A DNA stretch of 64,000 bases, from the NCBI GenBank assembly GCA_002384855.1, contig DGBP01000042.1, positions 1-64,000 of the forward strand, written 5' to 3'. Origin of the DNA: Nocardioidaceae bacterium UBA4001. Lineage in GTDB: Bacteria > Actinomycetota > Actinomycetes > Propionibacteriales > Nocardioidaceae. A model generated the notes under the pieces. That model saw only the letters and a program-made list of their open reading frames with translations. It was not told the origin of the DNA and searched no databases. Within the stretch, counting starts at the first letter, position 1; each line of letters starts with the position of its first letter. A program made the translations under genes and the position numbers. This document shows, one piece after another, positions 62,431-64,000 of the stretch.

Positions 62431-63561
62431 ATGTCATACATATCCACGACGACCCGCCGCCGCGGGCGCCGTACCTCCACCACGCTCGCCACGGTGGGCC
62501 TCGCGCTCACGCTGGGCGGCTGCTCGCTCGGCGGCACGACCCCCGGCGAGGAGACGGCCGAGACGCCGTCCGGCGACGCGTCTCGTCCGGCGGAGACCGG
62601 GCCGGTGGTCGTCGCCACCCACGAGTCCTGGGCCCTGCCCGACGAGCTGCTGGCGCGGTTCACCGAGGAGACCGGCTACCGGGTCGACGTGCAGGCCGCG
62701 GGTGACGCCGGCGCGCTGACCAACAAGCTCGTGCTGACCAAGGGGTCGCCGATCGCCGACGTCGCCTACGGCGTCGACAACACGTTCGCCTCCCGCGCCG
62801 TGAGCGAGGGCGTCTTCGCCGACCACGAACCCGCCGACCAGCCGGCCTCGGCCGACGAGCTCGAGCTGCCCGACGAGGCGGGGGCCGCCGCGCTCACCCC
62901 CGTCGACTACGGCGACGTGTGCGTGAACGTCGACGACGTGTGGTTCCGCGAGAAGGGCATCGAGCCGCCACGCACCCTTGCCGACCTCACCGAGAGGACC
63001 TACCAGGACCTCCTCGTCACCCCCGGCGCCACGACCTCCTCACCGGGCCTGGCCTTCCTGCTCGCGACGATCGCGGAGTACGGCGAGGACGGGTGGCAGC
63101 AGTACTGGGAGGAGCTGATGGCCAACGGCACCCGGGTCACCTCGGGGTGGACCGACGCCTACACCGTCGACTTCACCGCCGGCGGTGGCGGCGGCGACCG
63201 GCCGATCGTCGTCTCCTACGCCTCGTCGCCGCCGTTCACCATCCCCGAGGGCAAGCGCCGGCCGACGACGAGCGCGCTGCTCGACACGTGCTATCGCCAG
63301 GTGGAGTACGCCGGTGTGCTCCAGGGCGCCTCGAACCCCGAGGGCGCGAAGGCGTTCGTGGACTTCCTGCAGAGCCAGGAGGTTCAGGCGGCGCTTCCGG
63401 ACAACATGTACGTCTTCCCCGTGGACGACTCCGTCGAGCTGCCCGAGGTCTGGGCCCGCTGGGCGAAGACCCCGCAGGACCCGCTGCTGGTGGACCCCGC
63501 GACCGTCGCGGACCGGCGTGACGACTGGCTCACCACCTGGGGAGAGATCACCACCCGGTGA
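62431..63561 (+). CDS. thiB: thiamine ABC transporter substrate-binding lipoprotein
   Basis: A 376-residue periplasmic-type binding protein. The signal peptide ends in the lipobox LTLGGC (Cys about 31). The mature part starts VVVATHESWALPDELLARFT. It has DVAYGVDNTFASRAVSEGVF and VDYGDVCVNVDDVWFREKG, with SGWTDAYTVDFTAGGGGGDR in the C-lobe. This is the ThiB/TbpA family that binds thiamine and its phosphates. Its place behind a TPP riboswitch and before a ThiP-like permease supports this. The stop overlaps the permease GTG. Confidence 0.94.
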   Translation: MSYISTTTRRRGRRTSTTLATVGLALTLGGCSLGGTTPGEETAETPSGDASRPAETGPVVVATHESWALPDELLARFTEETGYRVDVQAAGDAGALTNKLVLTKGSPIADVAYGVDNTFASRAVSEGVFADHEPADQPASADELELPDEAGAAALTPVDYGDVCVNVDDVWFREKGIEPPRTLADLTERTYQDLLVTPGATTSSPGLAFLLATIAEYGEDGWQQYWEELMANGTRVTSGWTDAYTVDFTAGGGGGDRPIVVSYASSPPFTIPEGKRRPTTSALLDTCYRQVEYAGVLQGASNPEGAKAFVDFLQSQEVQAALPDNMYVFPVDDSVELPEVWARWAKTPQDPLLVDPATVADRRDDWLTTWGEITTR

Positions 63562-64000
63562 GCAGGTCGGGAGGGACGCGGCTGTGGGCCATCGCGCTGG
63601 CGGTGGTCCCCCTCGCCTTCCTCTCGGTCTTCTTCCTTCTTCCCCTCTCCGGCATGCTCGCCCGGGGGTTCTGGGTCGACGACGCCCTGGACCTCAGTGG
63701 TCTCACGGAGACATTGGCTCGGCCGCGGGTGCACCGCGTCCTGTGGTTCACGGCCTGGTCGTCGGTCACCGCCACGGCGGTCACGGTGCTGCTCGGCCTG
63801 CCGGTCGCCTACGTGCTCTACCGACTCGACTTCCGCGGCCGGCAGGCACTCCGGGCGATGGTCGTGATGCCGTTCGTGCTGCCCACGGTCGTGGTCGGCG
63901 TCGCGTTCCGGACGCTGCTCGCCCCGTCCGGCCCGCTCGGGTCCCTCGGGCTCGACGGCAGCTCGGTGGCCATCCTCGCGGCGATGGTCTTCTTCAACCT
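63558..64000 (+). CDS. thiP: thiamine ABC transporter permease (partial, cut by window end)
   Basis: The first 147 codons of a permease. It has membrane helices AIALAVVPLAFLSVFFLLPL, SVTATAVTVLLGLPVAYVLY and MVVMPFVLPTVVVGVAF, as in the first half of ThiP-type two-domain permeases. GTG 63558 overlaps the thiB stop (GTGA). The end is outside the window. Confidence 0.9.
   Translation, partial: MSRSGGTRLWAIALAVVPLAFLSVFFLLPLSGMLARGFWVDDALDLSGLTETLARPRVHRVLWFTAWSSVTATAVTVLLGLPVAYVLYRLDFRGRQALRAMVVMPFVLPTVVVGVAFRTLLAPSGPLGSLGLDGSSVAILAAMVFFN

Overview
The window is high-GC DNA (roughly 70% by eye) with many GTG/TTG starts, ATGA/GTGA start-stop overlaps and a gene set typical of Actinobacteria. 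Examples are a DUF664/DinB protein, FurA-KatG, class F sortase, CoxDEG maturation proteins, a SpoIVB-like S55 protein and MEDS anti-sigma regulators. The overall flavour suggests Nocardioides or a relative in the Nocardioidaceae. This is inference: no rRNA, tRNA or phylogenetic marker settles it. No CRISPR array, complete insertion sequence, prophage or tRNA was seen.

Layout. 1-0.8 kb: the 5' part of a SAM methyltransferase. 1.07-8.7 kb: a complete aromatic catabolic operon (LysR regulator, MHS-type transporter, FAD phenol hydroxylase, homogentisate dioxygenase, an unknown protein, fumarylacetoacetase). It probably takes a hydroxyphenylacetate-like substrate through homogentisate. 8.8-13.5 kb: a saccharopine dehydrogenase-like gene, a DinB gene, a sulfotransferase and a SulP permease, lying between two imperfect direct repeats of 111 bp. 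13.7-21.7 kb: small housekeeping and regulatory genes (ArsR, EamA, RNase HI, BNR protein plus MoaD-like protein, ACT protein, DHFR-like, thioesterase) with gene-decay scars. 21.8-24.5 kb: furA-katG with a probably leaderless promoter. 25-27.2 kb: a WYL regulator divergent from an epoxide hydrolase, with a perfect 10-bp inverted repeat between them. 27.4-32.6 kb: a secreted protein, TOPRIM protein, VOC protein, YnfA, GH3 lipoprotein and S55 secreted protein. 32.7-35.6 kb: remnants of an ABC exporter, then a small membrane protein coupled to TrkH-TrkA. 36.2-40.1 kb: a secreted protein with a sortase behind a CRP-like site, then an ECF sigma factor with a probable membrane partner. 40.1-48.6 kb: a form II CO-dehydrogenase-like cluster (coxSLMG, xdhC, coxE, coxD, mocA-like). 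48.7-55.4 kb: serA, ROK kinase, secreted subtilase, three pseudogenes and an M20 amidohydrolase. 55.4-60.8 kb: a sulfide oxidation module (SQR, TusE/DsrC, DsrE) behind a CsoR/CstR-like box, a flavodoxin and a MEDS regulator. 60.8-64 kb: a GNAT enzyme, an esterase, and a TPP riboswitch driving thiB-thiP, cut by the window end.

Two themes stand out. First, several compact metabolic modules come with visible control elements: the homogentisate operon, the cox cluster, the sqr operon, thiBP and the epoxide hydrolase pair. Second, there are many small deletion scars: CMD/SigJ, DUF2200, a protealysin-like protease, an ABC exporter, SDR/FMO/BASS. They point to ongoing loss of accessory genes by internal deletion rather than by transposon insertion.
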